38,308 nucleotides of DNA from Janthinobacterium sp. UMAB-56. Lineage in GTDB: Bacteria > Pseudomonadota > Gammaproteobacteria > Burkholderiales > Burkholderiaceae_D. The notes below the pieces were generated by a model. That model was not told the DNA's origin. It ran no database searches and was given only the letters and a program-made list of their open reading frames with translations. The stretch lies in the NCBI RefSeq assembly GCF_900095265.1, contig NZ_LT607675.1, forward strand, positions 1 through 38,308, in the 5' to 3' direction. Each line of letters begins with the position of its first letter. Position 1 is the stretch's first letter. The position numbers and the translations under genes were made by a program. Positions 19,297 to 27,052 of this stretch are shown here, piece after piece.

Positions 19297-19681
19297 TTTC
19301 CCTGTCTCCCCCATGCTCACGCTGGATAAAAATTTCTTGTTGTGTTGTAGTAACGATGTCAACGCGCTGCAGCGACTGGCCCATGCAAGGCCCCAGCGTA
19401 CAAACGCCACTGGCGATGTCGAATTGCGCGCCGTGCGCCGCGCACACGATGCGGCTGCGATCAGCATTCAGGTATGCATCCTTGCGCCAGGCCATCGGGG
19501 TGCCGCCGTGGTGGGGACATGCGTCGCGCCATCCATGCACCCGGCCCTGATGGCGTACCAGCAGCACCGTGTCGTGCCCCTCGTGCCAGGGGTCGAAGCC
19601 GCGCGACTGTCCTTCGGCCAGTTCTTCAGCACGGCACAGGAAAGCAGCCCCCGCCAGGTTCGCCTGCTTAATGCCGCTCAC
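19280..19681 (-). CDS. fdeD: Rieske-type [2Fe-2S] ferredoxin, FdeD-like, GTG start
   Basis: This small Rieske protein (133 residues) has the cluster ligands Cys55 and His57 in ACPHHGG, and Cys80 and His83 in CAAHGAQFD. The start is a GTG at 19681 with GGAGG upstream. It lies inside the end of the dioxygenase gene (14-bp overlap). Longer ATG readings extend through the dioxygenase tail in another frame and are unlikely. There is no Rieske oxygenase in this operon, so it may re-reduce the extradiol dioxygenase iron or serve the flavin monooxygenase. The symbol rests on gene order. Confidence 0.75.
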   Translation of the reverse strand: MSGIKQANLAGAAFLCRAEELAEGQSRGFDPWHEGHDTVLLVRHQGRVHGWRDACPHHGGTPMAWRKDAYLNADRSRIVCAAHGAQFDIASGVCTLGPCMGQSLQRVDIVTTTQQEIFIQREHGGDRENDKHG

Positions 19682-20624
19682 CCGCCCCTCCCGCACCCGG
19701 CGGCGGGCCGCCGGGTGCCCACTTGTCGCGCGGCGCGAAAAGGAACAGCTGCGACGCGTCGGCATCCATCGGCACTGCGCGCGCACTCCAGCTTTCGTCA
19801 TGGGTGTCCATGTCTGCGTCGTACTCGACGTGGCAGCCGAGCGGACTGTTGAAATACCAGAACCAGTTCGAACCCATCTTGTGGCGGCCCGGGCCCCAGA
19901 ATGGCTGGTAGCCCTTGCTCACGAAACGGGTCCCGGCCTGCATCACTTCGGTCGGACCGCCCATGTGAAAAGCGAAGTGCTCGCAGCCTTTCATGAACGG
20001 CGGGGTCTGGATCATGAACAGCGCGTGGTGGTCGGCACTGCCCGCCGGCCGCAGGAAGGGACCGGCGCCGAGCAGGCGATCGGTACAGACAAAACCCAGC
20101 CGCTGGTAGAAGGCTTCGGCCCTAGCCGTGTCGGGCACGAAGTACACAACGTGCGACAGCGTGCGCGGCAGCGCTGGCGCGGCCTCGTCAACGCCCAGCG
20201 CATTGGCCGGCCGGCCGGCCGGCGCGCCGGGCGCATTGATCGCCTCGGCCGGGAGATCGAGCGGGCGCCGCCGGCTTACCTGGAAGCCCAGCACGAAGCC
20301 CATGTCGTCGACAGCTTCGATGCTGCCGTCGGCAAGTCGCACGACCTCACGGTCGCCGCTTAGTTCTTCGGCAATGCTGCCCAGCGTGGCCTCGTCGGTC
20401 ACGCCATAGACGGTTTTGCGCAACATGCTTGCCGTCGCCATGGCGGGCGGCAACGTGGGGTCGTCCTTGTGCGCGATCACGATCGCGCTGCCGTCCAGCG
20501 CCTCGAAACGCCCGCCGCGGCTGTCGACACCGACTGGCGTCAGGCCGTAGTCGCTCAAGTACTGCGCGCAGGCGGCAACGTCGTCGACGCCGAACAGGAG
20601 TGCGTCTGGTCCAATAATATTCAT
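19668..20624 (-). CDS. fdeC: Two-domain VOC extradiol dioxygenase, FdeC-like
   Basis: This 318-residue type I extradiol dioxygenase is built of two vicinal-oxygen-chelate domains. Likely Fe(II) ligands in the second domain are His158 (LSHVVYFV), His216 (CEHFAFHMGG) and Glu267 (CHVEYDAD); the first domain lacks them, as usual. AAGGA upstream fixes the start at 20624. It should cleave the ring next to the hydroxyl added by the FAD monooxygenase. In Herbaspirillum, FdeC is reported to open the A ring of 8-hydroxynaringenin. A nod-box-like promoter lies ~100 bp upstream. The C-terminus is a Gly/Pro-rich tail. Confidence 0.78.
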   Translation of the reverse strand: MNIIGPDALLFGVDDVAACAQYLSDYGLTPVGVDSRGGRFEALDGSAIVIAHKDDPTLPPAMATASMLRKTVYGVTDEATLGSIAEELSGDREVVRLADGSIEAVDDMGFVLGFQVSRRRPLDLPAEAINAPGAPAGRPANALGVDEAAPALPRTLSHVVYFVPDTARAEAFYQRLGFVCTDRLLGAGPFLRPAGSADHHALFMIQTPPFMKGCEHFAFHMGGPTEVMQAGTRFVSKGYQPFWGPGRHKMGSNWFWYFNSPLGCHVEYDADMDTHDESWSARAVPMDADASQLFLFAPRDKWAPGGPPPGAGGAGERH

Positions 20625-20718
20625 GCGATGATCCTTGAATGATAAAAATGATGCGGGCCGCGCACTCGTCGAAGCCGGATCGTCCGCCTCGTCGCAGCAC
20701 CCGGTAGCGCATTGCTTC

Positions 20719-20784
20719 ACTGTATGGAGAGGCAGCTGATCCGTAAAATGGTTAATTCCGATATGAGCTATCGGCCGGCTGAAT
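20719..20784 (-). promoter_or_regulatory. Nod-box-like promoter P3 of the dioxygenase operon
   Basis: Read on the minus strand: ATT-CAGCCGGCC-GAT (from 20784), then ATC-GGAATTAAC-CAT exactly 22 bp further (from 20762), then TACAGT as -10 (20724-20719), 60 bp from the first base. The centre of box 1 falls near -65 and box 2 near -43. There is no good -35, as expected for an activator-dependent promoter. Confidence 0.75.
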
Positions 20785-20845
20785 GCGCTCGCGGCACGGG
20801 CACCGGGCATGGCCCTGGCAAGTCGTCCGGCTCCCTTGTGCGTGA

Positions 20846-21961
20846 TCAGGTTCCGGCAGGCGCCTGCCAGTTGGCTGGCCGCAGCCGCTGGCCCAGCAGG
20901 CGCTCGGCATTACCGTAGGCGATGCGCTCACGGTCTTCCTGCGACAGGCCCGGCACCGCGTCGAGCAGCGCGGCCAGGCCGTACTGGCCCATGTCGAAGG
21001 GATAATCCGTACCGGTCACGACCTGGCCGATGCCGGCCTCGTGGATCAGGTGCCGCAGGGACTCCGGCTCGTACACGAGATTGTCGAACCAGATCTGGCG
21101 CAGGTACTCGCCCGGCGCCCTGGCGCAGCCGTGTGCGTCCGTGCGCGCCCCGTAAGCGTGATTCGAACGGCCGATGTAAGAAGGCAGATAGCCGCCGCCA
21201 TGTGCCGCCAGTATCTTCACGCCCGGATAGCGGTCAAGGACGCCGCCAAAAATCAGGTGGGACAGCGCGATCGTCGTTTCGAGCGGCTGCCCGATCACGT
21301 TCGACAGGTAGTGGCGGTCGAGGCGCGATCCAAGCGTGGTGCCGAAGGGGTGGATGAACACGATGCAGCCAAGTTCCTCCACCTTGGCCCAGAAACGCTC
21401 GAACATCGGATCGGCCAGCTCTTTTCCGGCGACCATGGTCGATATCTCCACGCCGCGCAAGCCCAGCTTGCGCACGGCATGCTGCAGCTGTTCCAGCGCC
21501 AGGTCGGGATGCTGCAACGCCAGCGTGCCCAGGCCCAGGAAGCGGTCGGCATGGGTGGCGCACAGTTCCGCCATGCCCTCGTTCTGGATGCGCACCACCT
21601 CGCCCGCCAGGTCCGGCTCGGCCCAGTAGTAGTGCTGGGTGGAAGTGGGACTCACCAGCTGCATGTCGACGCCCATGGCATCCATGTCGCTCAAGCGCTG
21701 CGCGAGATTGGTCAGCTTCGGTCCCGCCTGCGGCAGCATGACCTGGTTGTTGTACTCCACCGTGGCGGCACCCAGCGCGCGCAGCATCATTTCCGGCTCC
21801 GCCAGTTTCTGCGGCTGGCCGGCGACCAGCTTCTCGACTTCCGGGAACAGCGCATGGCAGTGGAGGTCGACCGTGAACGTCCTGGCCTTCGCGTGTACCT
21901 GGGCTGGCGCGTCTGCCTGACAATCGCGGGGACATTGCGGCGTACATTGATGAAACAGCAT
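20846..21961 (-). CDS. Amidohydrolase family decarboxylase/hydrolase (ACMSD-like)
   Basis: This 371-residue TIM-barrel metalloenzyme belongs to the ACMSD-like amidohydrolase family. Metal ligands are His34 and His36 (DLHCHALFPE), His204 (VFIHPFGT) and Asp319 (TGTDYPF); His254 (LAAHGGG) is the probable general acid/base. The family contains non-oxidative decarboxylases and hydrolases acting on ring-cleavage products. AGGAG lies five bases before the start. It has its own nod-box-like promoter (P1), and the next gene downstream has another (P3), so it is probably a separate unit or partly read through. The substrate is unknown. Confidence 0.88.
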   Translation of the reverse strand: MLFHQCTPQCPRDCQADAPAQVHAKARTFTVDLHCHALFPEVEKLVAGQPQKLAEPEMMLRALGAATVEYNNQVMLPQAGPKLTNLAQRLSDMDAMGVDMQLVSPTSTQHYYWAEPDLAGEVVRIQNEGMAELCATHADRFLGLGTLALQHPDLALEQLQHAVRKLGLRGVEISTMVAGKELADPMFERFWAKVEELGCIVFIHPFGTTLGSRLDRHYLSNVIGQPLETTIALSHLIFGGVLDRYPGVKILAAHGGGYLPSYIGRSNHAYGARTDAHGCARAPGEYLRQIWFDNLVYEPESLRHLIHEAGIGQVVTGTDYPFDMGQYGLAALLDAVPGLSQEDRERIAYGNAERLLGQRLRPANWQAPAGT

Positions 21962-22019
21962 GGGTTCTCCTGATAGTTAATCGATGGGCGGGCCGCGCAG
22001 AGCGGTCGGCAGCCGGTCG

Positions 22020-22085
22020 ATTCTAACGAGCCAATGGCGGTCCATGGCATGGCTTTTTCGGATTGAAGCTATCGGTCAGGCCGAT
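22020..22085 (-). promoter_or_regulatory. Nod-box-like promoter P1 of the amidohydrolase gene
   Basis: Minus strand: ATC-GGCCTGACC-GAT from 22085, ATC-CGAAAAAGC-CAT from 22063 (22 bp on), and TAGAAT at 22025-22020, 60 bp from the first base. The first box is a perfect ATC-N9-GAT. The predicted transcript start near 22013 leaves a leader of about 52 bases. Confidence 0.78.
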
Positions 22086-22117
22086 GCATCGCCCACGCCG
22101 CCGCAACACCTGCATCT

Positions 22118-22183
22118 ATCGGTTTTACCGAAGCGTCCTGTCGGAATTCCGCATTCGTCAAGAATGCCGGCCTTGCCTATACT
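22118..22183 (+). promoter_or_regulatory. Nod-box-like promoter P2 of the FAH-family gene
   Basis: Plus strand: ATC-GGTTTTACC-GAA from 22118, GTC-GGAATTCCG-CAT from 22140 (22 bp on), and TATACT at 22178-22183, 60 bp from the first base. It faces away from P1; the two outer boxes are 32 bp apart. The transcript start is predicted near 22190. Confidence 0.78.
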
Positions 22184-22269
22184 GCCTCTATGCAGGCCCC
22201 CTCTTGCTGCGGCCGTGCGCCGCAGGCATTCCACCTCCCGCACTATCGACTGACAAAGGAACACGCTTC

Positions 22270-23307
22270 ATGACAGACACCCGCATCCAGGCCGGCTTCA
22301 AGCTCGGCACCTTCTCTGCCGCCGGCTCCCGGCCGTTCGCAGGACTCGTGCGAGGCGAGCAGGTCATCGCCCTGCATACCCTGCAGCGGCTGGCCGACGG
22401 CAAAGGCCTGGCGCTCTCCGGCACCGAATCGGTGTTCGCCCTGCTGCAGAACTGGCAATCGAATTTCGCGGCCTTGTCCCAGGTGCTGGCGCTGGCCGAC
22501 CAGGCAGACGCGCTGCATTGGGCGCCGGTATCGAGTCTGCAGGTGCATGCGCCGGTCGATCTGCCGCGCCAGATTTTCTGCACCGGGGCCAACTATTTCA
22601 AGCATGTCGTCGACATCCTGGTCAGCATGGGTCCTGGCGCGCATCCGGGCACCGAACACATGACGCCTGCGCAGCTGCGCACCCACGCGGAAGACATGAT
22701 GCGTGAGCGCGCCAGGAACGGCTCGCCCTATGTTTTCAGCAAGATCCCCTCCGCCATCACCGGACCGTATGATCCGGTCGTGCTGCCCGCCCTGGCCACG
22801 CAGCCGGACTGGGAATTGGAGCTGGCGGTCGTGATCGGCAAGGCCGCGCGCCATGTGCGGCGCGAGGACGCGGCGCAGTACATCGCCGGCTACACGATTG
22901 CCAACGACATCACGAGCCGCGACCTGATCTGGTGCAAGGAACCGAAAGCCATGGGCACGGACTGGATCTCGAGCAAGAACTCCCCCACTTTCCTGCCGCT
23001 CGGTCCCTACCTGGTGCCGGCTGCCTTCGTGGAAGATCCGGCGCAGCTGCAGATCGTCCTCAAGCTCAACGGCGAGGTGATGCAGAACGAAAGCACGTCC
23101 GACATGATCTTCGATATCGCACGCCAGATCGAATACATTTCCAGCCGCGTTCAGCTGTGGCCGGGCGACGTGATCTGCACCGGCTCACCGGCCGGCAATG
23201 GCATCCATTTCGGACGCTACCTGCGCGATGGCGACGTGATGGAAGCGTCGATCACCGGTCTAGGCGAACAGCGCAACCCTTGCATCGCCGAGCACCACGA
23301 CCGCTGA
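22270..23307 (+). CDS. Fumarylacetoacetate hydrolase (FAH) family protein
   Basis: This second FAH-family enzyme (345 residues) is distinct from the one at 16337. Metal ligands are Glu182 and Glu184 (DWELELAVV) and Asp213 (ANDITSRD); CTGSPAGNG near the C-terminus is a family signature. An N-terminal ~90-residue domain precedes the catalytic fold. AAGGA lies nine bases before the start at 22270. It is divergent from the amidohydrolase and has its own promoter P2. A hydrolase, hydratase or decarboxylase step on the ring-cleavage product is likely. Confidence 0.92.
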   Translation: MTDTRIQAGFKLGTFSAAGSRPFAGLVRGEQVIALHTLQRLADGKGLALSGTESVFALLQNWQSNFAALSQVLALADQADALHWAPVSSLQVHAPVDLPRQIFCTGANYFKHVVDILVSMGPGAHPGTEHMTPAQLRTHAEDMMRERARNGSPYVFSKIPSAITGPYDPVVLPALATQPDWELELAVVIGKAARHVRREDAAQYIAGYTIANDITSRDLIWCKEPKAMGTDWISSKNSPTFLPLGPYLVPAAFVEDPAQLQIVLKLNGEVMQNESTSDMIFDIARQIEYISSRVQLWPGDVICTGSPAGNGIHFGRYLRDGDVMEASITGLGEQRNPCIAEHHDR

Positions 23308-23395
23308 TCCTGCCGCACCCGGCCCGGCCCGAATGCGCGGCCATGGCCGGCATCCTCCCCCTTCCACGAAAAACAAAAGAACAGCGCTAAAACAA

Positions 23396-23426
23396 ACAGG
23401 GCGCCCGGCTTTGCCGAGCGCCCTGT
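23396..23426 (-). terminator. Rho-independent terminator of the transport operon
   Basis: Fourteen-base arms (23396-23409 and 23413-23426) pair with one mismatch around a three-base loop. On the minus strand TTGTTTTA follows, giving a U-rich tract. It ends the MMPL operon 22 bp past its stop and may also work for the convergent FAH gene. Confidence 0.85.
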
Positions 23427-23447
23427 TCGCCAGCCAGCGACTCCCGA

Positions 23448-25886
23448 TCAGTTCAGCACGCTTTCGCGCAAGCGGGCCTCGCCATCGCTCGCTTGCAGGA
23501 CTCCCGGGCGCGCCGCCGGTGGGCGCAGCAAAAAGTACCCGAGCGCCGGCAGCAAGACCAGGGCACCGACCATATTCAACAGAAACATGAAGGCAAGCAG
23601 TATCCCCATATCAGCCTGGAATTTGATCGGCGAATACACCCAGGTGGCGACGCCGACAGCCAACGTAACGCCAGTAAGCATCACGACCTTGCCGGTAAAC
23701 AGCAGGGCCTGGTGGTAGGCATCCGACAGACTCATGCCCTCCTTCATCCGCGCCAGGGTGACGCTTAATATGTAGAGCGCGTAGTCGACTCCGATACCGA
23801 CGCCAAGCGCGATCACGGGCAGCGTCGCGACCTTCACGCCGATGCCAAGCGCCACCATCAGCACTTCAGCCAGGATCGAGGTCAGCATCAGCGGCAGCAC
23901 CGCGACCACCACCGCGCGCCAGCTGCGGAAGGTGACAAAACACAGCAGGGTAACCGCGCCGTATACCAGGAACAGCATCTCGTACCAGGCGCGCTTGACC
24001 ACGATATTGGTGGTGGCCTCGATGCCGGCGCTGCCGGCCGCGAGCAGGAACTGAATGTCGGCGGTGTTGTTGGCGGCGGCGAATCCTTGCACGTGGGCGA
24101 CCACCCGCGCCAGCGTATCGGCGCGGTGATCCTGCAGATAAACGTACATCGTGAGCAGCCCGCAAGACTCGTTGTACAAGCCGCGCGGGGCGCCGGCTGT
24201 GACCGAATTGAGCATGTCCTGGTTCTTCACCAGTTCATACCACTTCGGGTTGGCCTCGTTCAGGCCGCTCAACATGCGGCGATTCAATAGCGCCAGCGTG
24301 TTGACCGACTCCACGCCATCGAGCTGGTGCAACTGCCAGTCGAGCGCATCGACCCGCTTGAGCACCTCGTAGCTGGAGCAACCGCCATTGTCGGGCGTCT
24401 TCACCATCACGGCAAAGACGTCGCTGCTGGCGCCGTAGTGCTCGCTGACGAAGGCAACGTCGCGGTTGTAGCGCGAATCCGGCCGAAGTTCTGGTGCGCC
24501 AGGGTCAAGGTCGCCGATCTTCAGTTGCTGGCTCATTACCACGCCACCGGCCGCGAGGATGCAGGCGCAGGCCACCGCCACGCTCGCATAGGGCTTGTGG
24601 GTAAACAGATCCAGGAAGCGCCACAGGCCTTTCTTGCTGCCAGCAGGATCGTCCCCTTCTTCCGTGCGCAGGCTGCGCTGGGCCGCGCTGGCGCTCACCC
24701 CAGTGTACGAGAGCAGGATCGGCAGCAGGATCAGGTTGGTAAAGATCAGCGCCGCGACGCCGATGCTGGCGGCGATCGCAAGCTCCCTGATCGCCTGGAT
24801 ATCGATCAGCAGCAGCACCGCGAAGCCGACCGCGTCGGCAAGCAACGCGGTGAGGCCAGCCAGGAACAGGCGCCGGAAGGTGCAGCGCGCCGCCACCAGC
24901 TTGTCGGCGCCGCGCCCGATATCCTGCATGATGCCGTTCATCTTCTGGGCTCCATGGCTCATGCCGATCGCAAAGATCAGGAAAGGCACGAGCATCGAAT
25001 AGGGATCGAGCGCGTAGCCCAGCGTTGGAAGCAGGCCCAGTTGCCAGACCACCGCGATCAGGGAACTGAGCACGACCAGCACGGTCGAACGCACGCAGCG
25101 GGTGTACCAGAACACCATGGCGGCGGCGATCGCGATGGCGGCGGCGAAAAATAGCAGCACTTGCCGCAGCCCGTCGATCAGGTCGCCGACGATCTTGGCA
25201 AAGCCCGTGATGTGGATGCGCACGCCCTGGGGCTCGTACTGGGCCCGGATCTTCTCGAGTGCGGCGGACAGGGCCTGGTATTCGAGCGGCCTGCCTTCGG
25301 CATCGCTCGCGAGCAGCGGCACGTAGATGACGCTCGAACGGCCGTCGTGCGCCACGGTCTGGCCGCTCTCCCCCGAGCGGGCGACATTGGTCTGGAGCTT
25401 GCGCAGGCTGCCCTGCGAACCGTCATAGCCGTCCGGGATCACGGGCCCGCCTTCGAGGCCCTCTTCGGTGACGCCGACCCAGCGCGTGTTTGGCGTCCAC
25501 AGCGACTTCATGAAGGGACGGTCGACGCCGGGCAGCAGGAAGACCTCGTCGTTGATCTTCGCCAGCGTGGCGAGGTAGCGCGGGTCGTAAATGCTGCCGT
25601 CGGGATTCTCGACGACGATGCGCACGGCGTTTCCCAGACCGCTGAGCTCCTTCTGGTACTTGAGGTAGTTCGCAATATAGGGATGCCCGGTCGGAACGGC
25701 TTTTTCGAAGCTGGCGTTCAAGCGCAGCTTGCCCGCCTGGTAGCCAAGCACGCAAGTGACGAGGGCGCACAGGAGGACGACCACGAGACGATGGTTGAAC
25801 AGCAAGCGTTCGAGGAAGGAGCCGGACCGGAAGTCAAACGGCGCTACGCCGGGGGTGCGGGGGGTGGGGGGTGGTGTCGGGATCAT
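23448..25886 (-). CDS. MMPL/RND-family transporter
   Basis: This large RND-superfamily membrane protein (812 residues) shows the expected order: one N-terminal helix (residues ~33-50), a periplasmic domain, and a cluster of helices around 240-400. After another helix (~430-450) a second periplasmic domain and a final helix cluster (~630-790) follow. MMPL proteins of this type move lipids or hydrophobic compounds. It overlaps the YCF48-like gene by four bases (ATGA) and is the last gene of the MFS-DUF1302-DUF1329-YCF48-MMPL run. Such sets recur beside catabolic clusters for poorly soluble compounds; direction of transport is not established. Confidence 0.92.
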   Translation of the reverse strand: MIPTPPPTPRTPGVAPFDFRSGSFLERLLFNHRLVVVLLCALVTCVLGYQAGKLRLNASFEKAVPTGHPYIANYLKYQKELSGLGNAVRIVVENPDGSIYDPRYLATLAKINDEVFLLPGVDRPFMKSLWTPNTRWVGVTEEGLEGGPVIPDGYDGSQGSLRKLQTNVARSGESGQTVAHDGRSSVIYVPLLASDAEGRPLEYQALSAALEKIRAQYEPQGVRIHITGFAKIVGDLIDGLRQVLLFFAAAIAIAAAMVFWYTRCVRSTVLVVLSSLIAVVWQLGLLPTLGYALDPYSMLVPFLIFAIGMSHGAQKMNGIMQDIGRGADKLVAARCTFRRLFLAGLTALLADAVGFAVLLLIDIQAIRELAIAASIGVAALIFTNLILLPILLSYTGVSASAAQRSLRTEEGDDPAGSKKGLWRFLDLFTHKPYASVAVACACILAAGGVVMSQQLKIGDLDPGAPELRPDSRYNRDVAFVSEHYGASSDVFAVMVKTPDNGGCSSYEVLKRVDALDWQLHQLDGVESVNTLALLNRRMLSGLNEANPKWYELVKNQDMLNSVTAGAPRGLYNESCGLLTMYVYLQDHRADTLARVVAHVQGFAAANNTADIQFLLAAGSAGIEATTNIVVKRAWYEMLFLVYGAVTLLCFVTFRSWRAVVVAVLPLMLTSILAEVLMVALGIGVKVATLPVIALGVGIGVDYALYILSVTLARMKEGMSLSDAYHQALLFTGKVVMLTGVTLAVGVATWVYSPIKFQADMGILLAFMFLLNMVGALVLLPALGYFLLRPPAARPGVLQASDGEARLRESVLN

Positions 25887-26989
25887 TTCGCGGAGGTGGA
25901 ATCATGGATTGCGCCCGGCTGGGCGGGAAGGCGCACGGCGCCGGACATGCCAACAGCGACGATGACGCCATCCGGCTGGACCAGTACATCGCTCAGGGGA
26001 GCGAGTGGCGGGGTTTTCAGGACCGCAGCCGGCCCGGTGGCGCCGGTGCGCAGCAGCATCCCGGCCTGGTTGGCCATCAGCAGTGCGTCGCCCTGCTCCC
26101 GCATGGCGGTGATCGACACCGGCATCGGCACGGGTATCCGGCTCCAGCTAGCCCCCTTGTCGCCGGACCGGTAGGCATTGCCGCCGAGCCCGCCAACGGC
26201 AACCTGCCCTTCAGTGATCGCGAGCGCGAAGAAACTGCCCTTGTAGGGCAATTCGATGCGCTCGAAACGCTCGCCGCCATCGCCGGAACGCAGCAGGAGG
26301 CCTTGCTCGCCGGCGATGTACACCTCGTTGCCGGATGCGCCGACCGCGTACAGATGGTGTCCACCGGGGTTGTCCAGGCGGCTGGAAATCGGGGTCCAGC
26401 TGGCCCCACCGTCGCGGGTGCGGAACGCCATGTTGTAGGCGCCGACCACGATGCCGTTTTTGGCGTCGCTGAAATGCAGGGAGAGGAAGGGTTTATCGGG
26501 ACCGTCCGCGACCAGGCGTTGGGCTTCGGCCAGGTAGGCCTGGGCAGCGGGCGAGAGCGGGCTGCCGGCCGCCCGGGCCTGGGCGTCGCGCAGCGTCAGT
26601 TGCGCGGCCTGGACTCCATCGAGCTGCCGGGTCCAGGATGCGCCGCCATCACGGCTGTGCAGGATGACCCCATAGTGCCCGACCGCCCATCCATCGGTGG
26701 GCGTCGGAAACTGGACGGCGGCCAAGGATACGCTGGACGCCACCTTCGCCTGGCGCCAGGTGGCGCCGCCGTCGTCGGACAGAATGATGACGCCGCGCTC
26801 GCCGACCGCGACGATACGTTTGCCGGCCTGGGCGAGTGCAGTGAGGTAGGCTTTCGCCGGCTGGCGAACGGCCAGGGCCGCGCGCACGATCGGATCGGTC
26901 AGAGGCGCGCTGGACGCCGCCTGCGCCGCCGGGGCGGCCGAACACGCGGATGCCAGGGCCAGGGCCAGGATGGAATGCTTGTATTGCAT
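25883..26989 (-). CDS. YCF48-like beta-propeller protein, exported
   Basis: This 368-residue protein has an N-terminal signal peptide (LALALASACSAAPAAQA) and repeated propeller blades with the motif SxDGGAxW (for example SDDGGATWRQ, SRDGGASWTR, TRDGGASWTP, SGDKGASWSR). The start at 26989 is preferred because GGAG lies seven bases upstream; an ATG four codons earlier has none. YCF48-like proteins are assembly or scaffold factors. Here it probably works in the periplasm with the neighbouring MMPL transporter. Confidence 0.9.
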   Translation of the reverse strand: MQYKHSILALALASACSAAPAAQAASSAPLTDPIVRAALAVRQPAKAYLTALAQAGKRIVAVGERGVIILSDDGGATWRQAKVASSVSLAAVQFPTPTDGWAVGHYGVILHSRDGGASWTRQLDGVQAAQLTLRDAQARAAGSPLSPAAQAYLAEAQRLVADGPDKPFLSLHFSDAKNGIVVGAYNMAFRTRDGGASWTPISSRLDNPGGHHLYAVGASGNEVYIAGEQGLLLRSGDGGERFERIELPYKGSFFALAITEGQVAVGGLGGNAYRSGDKGASWSRIPVPMPVSITAMREQGDALLMANQAGMLLRTGATGPAAVLKTPPLAPLSDVLVQPDGVIVAVGMSGAVRLPAQPGAIHDSTSAK

Positions 26990-27052
26990 GAGTTGCTCCA
27001 ATATGCGCCGGCTCGGCTGCTCGCCGCTCCGGCGCCAATCTGCTAGGCCGGA

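Noticed and set aside
17319..19329. Plus-strand open frames opposite the cyclase and FAD monooxygenase genes
   Set aside because: No start signals or family features; the minus-strand genes are unambiguous.
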